This document shows positions 25,753 through 34,551 of a stretch of 64,000 nucleotides of DNA, piece by piece. The stretch lies in assembly GCA_016717725.1 (NCBI GenBank), contig JADKFA010000004.1, forward strand, positions 62,001-126,000. The letters are read 5' to 3'. Under the pieces are notes generated by a model. It did no database searches and was not told the origin of the DNA. It saw nothing but the letters and a program-made list of their open reading frames with translations. A program made the translations under genes and the position numbers. Within the stretch, counting starts at the first letter, position 1, and the number at the start of each line of letters is the position of its first letter. Source of the stretch: Bacteroidota bacterium (GTDB lineage Bacteria; Bacteroidota; Bacteroidia; AKYH767-A; OLB10).

Positions 25753-28518
25753 ATGGGAACAAAACAAAAACATAGCAGTCTGAAAAAATCAGATGATTTC
25801 ATGCTAACTATAGTGACAAAGTTGCCTGTTATTATTTGTGTGCTTCATGGACCTCTTCATGTGTTTGAGTTTACCAATGAAATGTATAATAAACTTGTTT
25901 GTGAGCGAGATCCTATTGGCAAAACGATAAGAGAAGCATTGCCAGAACTAGAAGGGCAGGGATTCTTTGAACCTTTGGATGAAGTTTTTAAAACAGGAAA
26001 AACATTTATTGCCAATGAATTGGTTGCTACACTTAATAAAGGTAGCATAAAGCAGAATGGTCGCTATTTCAATTTAGAGTACCAATCTACTTACGATGAA
26101 CATGGAAATATAGGAGGCATTTTGGTAATTGCCTCAGAAGTAACCGAACAGGTCATAGCTCGGAAAAAAAGTGAATTTGAGCTGAGCCAAAAATCTGAAG
26201 AACTTGCCATTCAAAAAATGGAGAGACTAAAACGTGCTCAAGAGTTAGGAATTGCTAACAGAGAACTTGTTTTTCAAAACAACGAAAAGGGGAAACGAGC
26301 TCAAGAGTTAGGAATTGCTAATGAAGAACTTATTTTTCAAAATAATGAGAAGGAAAAACGTGCAGAAGAGCTAGGTATTGCTAATAAAGAACTTGTTTTT
26401 CAAAACAATGAAAAAGAAAAACGTGCAGTAGAGTTAGGTATTGCTAATAAAGAACTTGACTTTCAAAATTTGGAGAAAGAAAAAAGCGAAATTGCAAATA
26501 AAGAGTTGGAAGCATTCAATCATTCCATTAAACTTTCATCACAGTATGCACGAAGCTTAATAGAAGCTAGCCGCGATCCTTTATTTGCAATAAGTATGGA
26601 TGGAAAAATTACTGACATGAATGATGCTTCGCTTAAAATTACTGAGTTGTCGCGCGAAGAATTAATTGGTACTAACTTTATTGATTATTTTACTGAACCC
26701 GCAAAAGCACGTGAAGGGTATCAACAAGTTTTTGCAAAAGGATTTGTTGCAGATTATCCTCTTACAATTATGGATGGCAAGGAAACTCCAGCATTATTTA
26801 ATGGGTCAGTTTATAAGGATGATAAGGGCAATGTATTGGGTGCTGTAGTGGTAGCACGTATCATTACGGAACAAAAAAGATTTGAAAAGGAATTAACAGA
26901 AGCTAGGATCTTTGCCGAACTAGCCACTGAAATTGCTGAGCAAGCTAAAAGCAAAGCGGAGAGCGCAACACAAATTGCTAATGATGCTGTGAAAGCAAAG
27001 CAGCAATTTCTTTCCAACATGAGTCATGAAATCCGCACACCGATGAATGCCATTATCGGCTTCACTAAAGTGGTGCTAAAAACAGAATTGACAGCAAAAC
27101 AAAAAGAATACTTAAATGCAATAAAAATGAGTGGCGATGCGCTAATCGTTCTCATCAACGACATCCTCGACTTAGCAAAAGTGGATGCAGGAAAGATGAC
27201 CTTTGAACAAGTGCCCTTTAAATTGTCGCAATCATTATCGGCTATGCTTCATCTGTTTGAAACAAAAATTCAGGAAAAGAATTTAGTTTTGGTGAAAGAA
27301 TATGACAACAAAATTCCAGAGGTGCTAGTTGGAGATCCAGTACGTTTACACCAGATTATTTTAAATCTAGTAAGTAATGCAGTGAAGTTTACATCGCATG
27401 GAAATATTACCGTTAGCGTTCGTTTATTGAGTGAAGATGATGAACAAGCCTCTATTGAATTTGCAGTTGCAGACACAGGAATCTGAATCGCAGAAGAAAA
27501 AATCGCAAATATTTTTGAAAACTTTCAACAGGCTTCTAGCGGAACTTCTAGACTGTACGGAGGAACAGGACTTGGACTTGCTATTGTAAAACAATTAGTA
27601 GAGTCACAGGGCGGAACAATTAGGGTGCAAAGTAAAATCAATATAGGATCTGAGTTTAGTTTTACATTAAGCTTCCAAAAAACAAATGCTGAAGCTGAAC
27701 TAGAAACTGAAATATTTGAATTAGATACAGAAATAAAAAATATAAAAGTATTGGTTGTGGAAGATATGGCACTCAATCAACTGTTGATGAAAACGCTGCT
27801 CGATGATTATGGTTTTGATCGCGATATTGCGTCCAATGGAAAAATAGCCATTGAAAAACTAAAGGCTAAAGATTACGACATTATTCTAATGGATCTGCAG
27901 ATGCCTGAAATGAACGGATTTGAATGTACAGAGTATATTCGTAAAACTTTGAATTCAAAAATTCCTATCATGGCATTAACCGCAGATGTAACGACTGTTG
28001 ATCTTGCGAAATGTAAAGCAGTTGGCATGAATGACTATATTGCAAAGCCCGTTGATGAGAGACTCTTGTACAATAAGATTGTAGGTCTAGTAAAAAAATC
28101 TAACTTTATAAATATTACCACGCCCTCAATAGATAAAAATAATAAAAGTGAAAAGTCAAAATGTACCGACCTTGGCTATTTGAATAGTCGTACAAAATCT
28201 GACCCCAAGCTTATGATAGAAATGATATCTCTTTATCTGGAACAAACCCCTCCATTGGTGAATTCTATGAAACAAAGTTTTAAAGATAAGGATTGGACGC
28301 TTTTGCAATCGTCAGTACATAAAATGATTCCATCATTTTCCATCATGGGCATTGGTTCGAACTTTGAAAACATGGCAAAGAAAATTCAGGAATATGCAAG
28401 CACACAACAACAGTCGAATGAAATTTCAGATCTAGTTTTACAACTTGAAACTGTTTGCTTGCAAGCTTGCATAGAATTAACGGAAGAGTTTAACAAAATT
28501 AAAAACACGACGAAATGA
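25753..28518 (+). pseudogene. Hybrid histidine kinase (PAS-coiled coil-PAS-HisKA-HATPase-REC-Hpt) with internal TGA
   Basis: A continuous frame of 921 residues is broken by one TGA at 27484-27486 (residue 578). Order: PAS (about 20-130), a coiled coil made of 21-residue repeats (about 155-245), PAS (about 270-375), HisKA with His425 in MSHEIRTPMNAI, HATPase_c, receiver with Asp714 in LMDLQMPEMNG, and Hpt with His856 (SSVHKMIPSF). The stop falls at ADTGI-stop-IAEEKI, where the family has Gly (DTGIGI); GGA to TGA is a one-base change. GTGLGLAIVKQL and the rest follow intact. As written, the kinase would lack most of its ATP-binding domain. Confidence 0.85.
26230..26481 (+). repeat. Four tandem 63-bp repeats in the hybrid kinase linker
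   Basis: Units at 26230, 26293, 26356 and 26419 each encode 21 residues of the form KRAxELGIANKELVFQNNEK, exactly three heptads. They build a coiled-coil linker between the two PAS domains. Copies differ mainly by single substitutions, so the array looks recently expanded and could vary in copy number between strains. Confidence 0.85.
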
Positions 28519-28946
28519 ACAAAGAAAAAATAAAACTTTTTTTAGTAGATGATGATGCCGTGTTTTTAAAATCACTGGAAATTGAATTTCTTCAGCATGC
28601 TGATTTTATTATTGAAACATATACAACTGGTGAGCTCTGCATGAAACATTTATCGCACAACCCGGATGTAATAATTTTAGATTATCATCTTGATGGCATT
28701 GATAAAAATGCTATGAATGGAATCGAAACATTAGATAAAATAAAAGCCTATAATCAAGACATTCCTGTGGTGATGCTATCCTCTCAGGATAAAATTGATG
28801 TGGCAATCAGCTGCATGCATCACCGTGCTTTTGATTATGTCGTTAAAAGTGAAACTGCATTTGTACGTTTGCAAAAAATCATCACTACCATTTTCCGTTA
28901 TAAAAAAATGGAAAAGACACTGAATTGGTATATGGAAAGAATGTAA
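28515..28946 (+). CDS. Single-domain response regulator (receiver)
   Basis: 143 residues. Receiver fold with acidic pocket LFLVDDDAVF, phospho-acceptor Asp in VIILDYHLDG, and conserved Ser/Lys region VVMLSSQ... FDYVVKSE. No output domain follows; a short helical tail ends it. It starts with ATGA over the stop of the hybrid kinase gene, so both are made together, and it is probably the kinase's phospho-transfer partner. Confidence 0.88.
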   Translation: MNKEKIKLFLVDDDAVFLKSLEIEFLQHADFIIETYTTGELCMKHLSHNPDVIILDYHLDGIDKNAMNGIETLDKIKAYNQDIPVVMLSSQDKIDVAISCMHHRAFDYVVKSETAFVRLQKIITTIFRYKKMEKTLNWYMERM

Positions 28947-29104
28947 TTTAAATCCTCTTCGCTAAAAATTAGTGAGCAATCAGGTGTTACGGTGTCGTGT
29001 GTATAGCAAAAACTCAAATGTGGTCCAGAATAATCCCAAAAACCAACTTCAGTTAAAAGACAAATAAATAGTGTTTATTATCTAACAAATCAATTCTACA
29101 ATTT

Positions 29105-30076
29105 ATGCAAGTCAAAAAGAAAATTGGCCCCACAACAAAAGGTGCAATAGAACCACATAATGCAGCTTATGATCCAGTAGACAAACTTTTTCGTCAGATT
29201 TTTGGAAATTTTCCATCCATTTCAAATTCATGGCCTGGGGATTATGGTAAAGCTACATTGGAAACTATTCAAAAGGCGCAAGAAGTTAAATATGAAAATT
29301 ATTTTAAATTCTTAGGACTAAAAGAAAATAGTGGAATGAAAATTTTCGAGATTGGTCCGGGCTGGGGACCCTTCTCTGATTATTGTAGAGCAAGAGGAAT
29401 TGATGTCACCTCAATTTGTCCTGGTAAAAGTCAATATGAATATCTTAAAAGCTCTGGACATAATGTTCATCGTGCAGTATGGCAAGAATATAAACCAGAT
29501 AATGGTCCATTTGATGCTATCGTAGCCATGGGTTCTCCTGAGCATTTTGCTTCACCAAAAGATTATATTGAAGGAAAACAAGATCAGGTTTACAGAAACT
29601 TTTTTGATTACTGCAGTAGTTTATTAAAACCTGGAGGTCGCATAGGAGGCCAGTTTATGACCTTTAATGGTAAAGCATGCGATTACTACAAATTACAAGT
29701 TGAGAAGGAAGGTACTACAGACGAAGAGCAAAAGAATTACCATATCGGCTTGTTACTTTATCGATATCCTGAAGCCTGGTTACCAAGAGATGCAGCACAT
29801 TTCATTTCATGTGCAAAACCTGGCGAATTTAAAACCATTAAAGTAGTAGATGGACGTGAACATTATATATGGACGGCTCGAGGTTGGAAAAATGAATTTG
29901 ACAAGGTCTTTCCTCTTTCAAAATGGTTCACAGTAGCTAGGCTAATGCTACGAACTTTATACGATAAAGATTTCTCGTATTGGGCAAAAGCCTTTTGGAA
30001 GCAGTCTAACAGATTGTGCTTTGAAAAAGGATGGATGGGTCATGAGTTTTTCTTTGTAGAGAAAGAGAAACAATAA
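29105..30076 (+). CDS. Cyclopropane-fatty-acid-synthase-like methyltransferase
   Basis: 323 residues, SAM-dependent. Motif I is KIFEIGPGWGPFSDYCRARG, typical of CFA synthase-like enzymes. Later come FDAIVAMGSPEHFASPKDYI and LLKPGGRIGGQFMTF. The N-terminal 60 residues and the C-terminal 70 (rich in aromatic residues: WTARGWKN, YWAKAFWKQ) are peculiar to the group. True CFA synthases methylate unsaturated phospholipid chains; here the lipid or other substrate is not certain. Confidence 0.77.
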   Translation: MQVKKKIGPTTKGAIEPHNAAYDPVDKLFRQIFGNFPSISNSWPGDYGKATLETIQKAQEVKYENYFKFLGLKENSGMKIFEIGPGWGPFSDYCRARGIDVTSICPGKSQYEYLKSSGHNVHRAVWQEYKPDNGPFDAIVAMGSPEHFASPKDYIEGKQDQVYRNFFDYCSSLLKPGGRIGGQFMTFNGKACDYYKLQVEKEGTTDEEQKNYHIGLLLYRYPEAWLPRDAAHFISCAKPGEFKTIKVVDGREHYIWTARGWKNEFDKVFPLSKWFTVARLMLRTLYDKDFSYWAKAFWKQSNRLCFEKGWMGHEFFFVEKEKQ

Positions 30077-30390
30077 ATTACCGATATTTACTTTGTTTTC
30101 GAAATGCTATAATATCTTTTCCTCTCCCTAAGATAAAACAAATTAGAAAGTGAAATAAGAATTAGACAAAAACAAAATTGTGGTTCCTTGGTACAAGGTC
30201 TCCAAACTTAAGATTACGTATAGACAAAATGATTATAATAAAAGCGAAATGGGTAAATTAGAAATACAAGAATTTGCCGAATTTGAATTCTGTTTTATAG
30301 ATTAATAGAAGGAGTTATAGTGGAAATCACCATTGGATTTTAAAATGAAAGTCAACACAAACATCTTAAACTAAATTAATAAAAGAAAAA
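30077..30390 (+). other. Mostly empty intergenic stretch
   Basis: 314 AT-rich bases. An unstarted open frame of about 42 codons (roughly 30174-30305, ending ...AEFEFCFID) might be a decayed remnant, but no family can be recognised. Confidence 0.35.
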
Positions 30391-30486
30391 ATGATAACTT
30401 GGTCGTGGTGGGCAATATTGGGTATTGCTGTCATTATAGTAGCGGTAGGTAAAGCATTGCATATCTGGCACAAAAGCAGATCATGA
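30391..30486 (+). CDS. 31-residue membrane micropeptide
   Basis: Frame MITWSWWAILGIAVIIVAVG followed by KALHIWHKSRS: one hydrophobic helix and a basic C-terminus. It has an A-rich leader (AAAAGAAAAA) right before its ATG, as is usual for Bacteroidota translation starts. Isolated and of unknown function. Confidence 0.4.
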   Translation: MITWSWWAILGIAVIIVAVGKALHIWHKSRS

Positions 30487-30568
30487 TCTTTTTATAGCAA
30501 GCTATACTATTCTTTATAGGAGGATTCCTACTTTTCTAAATTCCAAAAAGCACATTTCGGTGGCGATT

Positions 30569-30620
30569 ATATCAGTCTTTTATCCCTTATAGCTCTGTAG
30601 GCCATAAAAATGACTGATAT
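30569..30620. repeat. Imperfect hairpin upstream of the PaiB gene
   Basis: ATATCAGTCTTTTAT (30569-30583) pairs with ATAAAAATGACTGATAT (30604-30620) apart from a small bulge. It is followed by TTTTGTTC. It could be a terminator of a short transcript from 30391, or an intergenic palindrome. Confidence 0.45.
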
Positions 30621-30771
30621 TTTGTTCTAATCTCTTTTGTTGCTATTTTTATTTTCGCAAATAAATACATCTGCCATTCTGTTTACAATTCTTCACAAAG
30701 AATAACCTAAAACTCAGGCGGAAGTATTTAGTTAGTTTTCATTAAAAAATTCCTAATAAACTATCCATCTT

Positions 30772-31416
30772 ATGTATAATATTCCCTATCATAAAGAAAA
30801 AAACGAAGTTATAATAAATGAGTTTATTGCTAGATATCCTTTTGCTTATTTATCAGGTTGTGATCAAGAAAACAAACCCGTTTGTACACAACTGCCCGTT
30901 TTTATTGAAGAGAAAAATGGTAAGAAAATACTGAGAGGTCATATCATGAAAAACAACGACCATCATAAGGCTTTCTTGCATAACCCAAATGTACTAGTAG
31001 TTTTCACTGGTCATCACACCTACGTCAGTGGGACTTGGTATAGTAATCCACATACACCCTCCACATGGAATTATATGAGTGTACATGTTAAAGGAATCAT
31101 TCGATATTTGGACGATGAAGGATTAATTGATGCGCTGCGCATGACTACACTCCACTTTGAAAATAATAATCCACATTCAACAACCATTTATGACAATCTT
31201 CCTGCTAATTACACGAAAAAACTGATGAAAGCGATTGTTGCGTTTGAGATTGAAATCACAGACCTGGATACTGTTTTTAAATTAAGTCAAGATCGAGATG
31301 CTTCAAGTTATGAAAACATCATTGAAAAATTACAAAAACAAGATGAAAGTGGTAAAGTGATTGCGGACGAGATGCGAAAAAGAAAAAAGCAGGTATTTCC
31401 AGATATCGAATCTTAG
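30772..31416 (+). CDS. PaiB-family FMN-binding protein
   Basis: 214 residues over the whole PaiB fold (a flavin-reductase-like split barrel). Visible signatures are MYNIPYHKEKNEVIINEFI at the start, HIMKNNDHHKAF, ALVVF-type strand NVLVVFTGHHTYVS, and TWNYMSVHVKGIIRY in the middle, which is the family hallmark. Bacillus PaiB acts as a repressor of protease genes together with PaiA, but the activity of distant members is unknown. It stands alone here, with no PaiA partner. Confidence 0.85.
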   Translation: MYNIPYHKEKNEVIINEFIARYPFAYLSGCDQENKPVCTQLPVFIEEKNGKKILRGHIMKNNDHHKAFLHNPNVLVVFTGHHTYVSGTWYSNPHTPSTWNYMSVHVKGIIRYLDDEGLIDALRMTTLHFENNNPHSTTIYDNLPANYTKKLMKAIVAFEIEITDLDTVFKLSQDRDASSYENIIEKLQKQDESGKVIADEMRKRKKQVFPDIES

Positions 31417-31515
31417 AATCTCGTAACCTACTTTTAATCGAAGAAAATAAGAACAATAAAAGCAAACGAATATTAATTACAACTCTTGAATGCATTTTTA
31501 GATCATTAATCAACT

Positions 31516-32073
31516 ATGAAAAAGAAATTAACTCCAAAACAAATCGATGAATTAATTAATACTTTAAAATCACGATTTGAAAAAAACATGTCTCGACACA
31601 AAGGTCTTGCATGGGAAGCTGTAGAAAAAAAGCTTAAATCAAATCCAGAGAAAATGGGATCGCTCTATGAAATGGAAAGAACAGGAGGTGAACCTGATGT
31701 TGTGGGGAATGATAAAAAAACAAATGAGTTTATTTTCATGGATTGTTCTGCTGAAAGTCCCAAAGAACGTAGAAGTTTATGTTATGATCAAGCAGCATTA
31801 AATGCCAGAAAGGAAAATAAACCTAAAAATAGTGTAATGGAATTGGCTTCAGAAATGGGAATTGAACTATTATCGGAGGAAGAATACAGGATATTACAAA
31901 GATTAGGGCCTTTCGATACAAAAACTTCGAGTTGGTTACAAACTCCTGCTGACATTCGAAAATTGGGAGGAGCTATTTTTGGCGATTTCCGTTATGGTAC
32001 TATCTTCGTGTATCACAATGGGGCCGAATCGTATTATGCTGCCAGAGGCTTTCGTGGATCATTACGTGTTTAA
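31516..32073 (+). CDS. DUF4256 domain-containing protein
   Basis: 185 residues, full length for DUF4256. Family blocks are FEKNMSRHKGLAW-EAVEKKL, MERTGGEPDVVG, FIFMDCSAESPKERRSLCYD, MGIELLSEEEYRILQ, and FGDFRYGTIFVYHNGAESYY. Members are soluble and have no known function. A small exported protein gene follows 20 bases later. Confidence 0.85.
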   Translation: MKKKLTPKQIDELINTLKSRFEKNMSRHKGLAWEAVEKKLKSNPEKMGSLYEMERTGGEPDVVGNDKKTNEFIFMDCSAESPKERRSLCYDQAALNARKENKPKNSVMELASEMGIELLSEEEYRILQRLGPFDTKTSSWLQTPADIRKLGGAIFGDFRYGTIFVYHNGAESYYAARGFRGSLRV

Positions 32074-32092
32074 ATATTTTTAAAATGATAAT

Positions 32093-32761
32093 GTGAAAAA
32101 TTTAATTATCTGCTTCTGCATTTTGTATCTCTTTTCCAATCCTTGTCAAGGGCAAAGAGATTCTGTTCGAAATTCCCTTTCTACGAATTTAGTTTCAGGA
32201 ATTATCTTCCAAGAAGCAGGTCTCTACTACAATATAAAACTTTCGTCAACTTCCTTGTTGGAGTTATCTTATGCGCATCGATTTCGGAATTTGACCATCA
32301 TTAAAAATGGTGGATCTGGTAGTGAATTCAAATTATGGAAACAAACTGGAGACATTGTTCGAATTGGCTTTAAAGCCTACCATGAGCCAAACTATGCTTA
32401 TAGCAATTACTCTCCCTACTTTTATTCACGAATTAGCTATTGGAATTTACATACTCCTAAATATACTACTCGTCGCGGATCGAATGGCTACAACAGTACC
32501 TTTCGCGAAGTGGTATCTGCAGATAAGAATTTAATTAATTTAGCTCTTGGACTTGGGAAATCAGAACAAGTCGACGAACATTTCTTTACCGATTTCTTTC
32601 TTGTCGTAGGAGCTTCCATAGGAATGAAAAGCACGCACAAATATACTTATGATAGCTCCGGAAATGGAACTACTTACTCTTACCCAAAAAACACAAGAGT
32701 AGAAACCCTTACTATTCTTCCTACAATTGAATTGGGGGTAAATGTGGGTTACTTTTGGTAG
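32093..32761 (+). CDS. Exported protein, probably small outer-membrane barrel
   Basis: 222 residues from a GTG. A signal peptide (MKNLIICFCILYLFSNPCQG) is followed by alternating beta-type strands such as ASLLELSYAHRF-like TSLLELSYAHRFR, DIVRIGFKAYHEP, and a final TLTILPTIELGVNVGYFW. The terminal aromatic (FW) fits a beta-barrel membrane signal. No specific family is recognised. It starts shortly after the DUF4256 stop. Confidence 0.55.
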   Translation: MKNLIICFCILYLFSNPCQGQRDSVRNSLSTNLVSGIIFQEAGLYYNIKLSSTSLLELSYAHRFRNLTIIKNGGSGSEFKLWKQTGDIVRIGFKAYHEPNYAYSNYSPYFYSRISYWNLHTPKYTTRRGSNGYNSTFREVVSADKNLINLALGLGKSEQVDEHFFTDFFLVVGASIGMKSTHKYTYDSSGNGTTYSYPKNTRVETLTILPTIELGVNVGYFW

Positions 32762-32849
32762 AAGATTTAGCTCCTTTTCACAGAAATAGAATGAGATAAA
32801 GACGAAGGCTAATTAAAATATTTAAAATTGAAATGTGAAATTATAGTTC

Positions 32850-32877
32850 TTGGAATCAAATAAATTAACCTATCTTG
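32850..32877 (+). promoter_or_regulatory. Promoter of the PorV/PorQ-like gene (TTG-N18-TATCTTG)
   Basis: TTG (32850-32852) and TATCTTG (32871-32877) with 18 bases between, close to the Bacteroidota TTG-N19-TAnnTTTG pattern. The ATG at 32915 lies about 37 bases further on. Confidence 0.5.
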
Positions 32878-32914
32878 TCTCGTCGAAATTATATTTTCTT
32901 TAAAGTTAAATATC

Positions 32915-33988
32915 ATGAGAAATAAAATTATTATTCTTTTGTTACTTCTTCCTTCGTACTCCTTCGGGCAATATGGATATGGTTTTTTAAAGGAGCATTT
33001 TTTCGGTAGACAAAATAGCGCAAGAGCAGAAGCTATGGGGAAAAGTTATACATCAATTGATGGAGATTTAGCTACCGCCTATTTTAATCCTGCAGGTGTT
33101 GCTACCATACAAGATTTAGAGATTAGTGGTTCACTTGCCTCTCCTTATTACTTACTAAAAAAAGCAAAGTACGATTACATTGGCATTGGGTTTAAGTTCA
33201 AGGATTATTTAACCATTGGACTCAACAGGAAACATTTTAACTTCGGGGAAGATTTCCATGTAACTGACAATACGGGGAATCCTTTGATGATAGGAGAATC
33301 CTTTGAATCTAATTATTGTTTGACACTAGCATCACAACCTATTAAGAATTTATTTATAGGTTTAAACTCAAATTATTTTGAGTGGCAAATCGTGGACATA
33401 AATGCAAATACTCTTTACTGGGATTTAGGAATTATAAAGAAATTTAATCTTGCTCAAAAAGAAACCATAAAACAATCCATTAATCTAGGAACAAGCCTTG
33501 TAAATATAAATGGTGCTAAAATTGAAATCAATGAATTTGGTAACAAGTATAGGAGTAGATTACCAATGATACTCCGAATCGGAGCAAATTATCAAATCCA
33601 TCTTCAGCAAAAAATTCTAATTGATACATTAAATTCATTTACAGTATTAATACAAGGTGAATACCAAGATGTAGTAAATAGCAAGTATGAATCTGCTATA
33701 AGATCTGGGATCGAGTTTATGCTACTAGAAATTTTATCTCTTCGTGCTGGTTATTACAAAGAATTTGAATACGACTATGGTATTCCCTCTGTGAATTATG
33801 ATCAAATCAGTGCCTTTACCTATGGCTTTGGAATACAAGTTCCGTTGTATAAGTTAACAAAAATTCCATTAAATATAAACTTTGATTACACTTCATTGCC
33901 GCAACAACCGTATTCGAATTATAATTACAATCTAGATAATTTTACGACATACAATGTTCGTTTAAATTGGCTAATAAAAAATAAATAA
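32915..33988 (+). CDS. PorV/PorQ-family outer-membrane protein
   Basis: 357 residues with a signal peptide ending near LPSYSFGQ. The N-terminal block ARAEAMGKSYTSIDGDLATA followed by YFNPAG is the hallmark of the PorV/PorQ-type FadL-like barrels of Bacteroidota. The remainder consists of paired beta strands, ending NVRLNWLIKNK. PorV and PorQ take part in type IX secretion, but this family also has many members of unknown role, so a direct T9SS role is only possible. The phhB-like gene starts 2 bases after its stop, so the two are co-transcribed. Confidence 0.77.
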   Translation: MRNKIIILLLLLPSYSFGQYGYGFLKEHFFGRQNSARAEAMGKSYTSIDGDLATAYFNPAGVATIQDLEISGSLASPYYLLKKAKYDYIGIGFKFKDYLTIGLNRKHFNFGEDFHVTDNTGNPLMIGESFESNYCLTLASQPIKNLFIGLNSNYFEWQIVDINANTLYWDLGIIKKFNLAQKETIKQSINLGTSLVNINGAKIEINEFGNKYRSRLPMILRIGANYQIHLQQKILIDTLNSFTVLIQGEYQDVVNSKYESAIRSGIEFMLLEILSLRAGYYKEFEYDYGIPSVNYDQISAFTYGFGIQVPLYKLTKIPLNINFDYTSLPQQPYSNYNYNLDNFTTYNVRLNWLIKNK

Positions 33989-33989
33989 A

Positions 33990-34220
33990 ATGAGCTGGGA
34001 AATTGAAAACAATTATTTACAAAAGAATTTTAAATTTAAGAATTTCGTTTTGGCAGTCGACTTTATTAATAATATCGTACCTCTCGCCGAAGGAATGAAT
34101 CACCATCCTGATCTTTTATTGCATAGTTATAACCAAGTCCTAGTAAAAACGAGAACACATGATGTTGGGAAGATTACGGAAAAGGATTATGAACTTTCGA
34201 AAAAAATAGATTTGATTTGA
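33990..34220 (+). CDS. Pterin-4a-carbinolamine dehydratase
   Basis: 76 residues, usual size for the short Bacteroidota form. The active-site block is MNHHPDLLLHSYNQVLVKTR followed by THDVGKITEKDYELSKKID. It dehydrates 4a-hydroxytetrahydrobiopterin to quinonoid dihydropterin, recycling the cofactor of aromatic amino acid hydroxylases. No hydroxylase gene is nearby. It begins 2 bases after the upstream outer-membrane gene. Confidence 0.87.
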   Translation: MSWEIENNYLQKNFKFKNFVLAVDFINNIVPLAEGMNHHPDLLLHSYNQVLVKTRTHDVGKITEKDYELSKKIDLI

Positions 34221-34230
34221 TATTAAAAAA

Positions 34231-34456
34231 ATTTCTCGCAAAGGCGCAAAGACGCAAAGTTCAATTCGCTAAAAGGCGCAAAGATGTTAAGACTTAACTC
34301 GTAATGATTCGTGTATCTTGTCTAGTGGAATTTTCTATTTGTTTTATAAAACAAAAAATAAATCTGATAAATTTTTTCGTGGAGTTGTGAGAAATTTTTC
34401 TGAGAGAACCCTTTACGTCCCGATAGCTATCGGGATCGCGCCTTCGCGAGAAAATT
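34231..34456. repeat. Palindromic element with terminal inverted repeats (MITE-like)
   Basis: ATTTCTCGCAAAGGCG (34231-34246) recurs inverted at 34439-34456 (CGCCTTCGCGAGAAAAT) with two differences, so the region of about 226 bases is flanked by terminal inverted repeats. Inside lie tandem GGCGCAAAGA-type units (34242-34291) and a perfect 18-base palindrome TCCCGATAGCTATCGGGA (34418-34435). No protein is encoded. It also accounts for most of the gap between 34221 and 34551. Similar GCAAAGRCGCAAAG sequences are common in environmental Bacteroidota genomes. Confidence 0.65.
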
Positions 34457-34496
34457 TTATGATTTCAAATTTGGATAGAATTTAGTAGTTAAATAA

Positions 34497-34524
34497 AAAA
34501 GGTGGTCATAGTTGACCACCTTTT
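34497..34524 (-). terminator. katG terminator (bidirectional stem)
   Basis: AAAAGGTGGTCA (34497-34508) and TGACCACCTTTT (34513-34524) form a perfect 12-bp stem with a 4-base loop. On the minus strand it is followed by a T-rich run, and it lies 27 bases beyond the katG stop codon. Confidence 0.85.
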
Positions 34525-34551
34525 CAATTAACTATTTGTTTTAATAAAATT

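Noticed and set aside
27484..27486. Alternative code in which TGA encodes Gly
   Set aside because: The lost codon is a Gly position, but TGA ends many ordinary genes here, and no other in-frame TGA occurs at conserved glycines. A point lesion is simpler.
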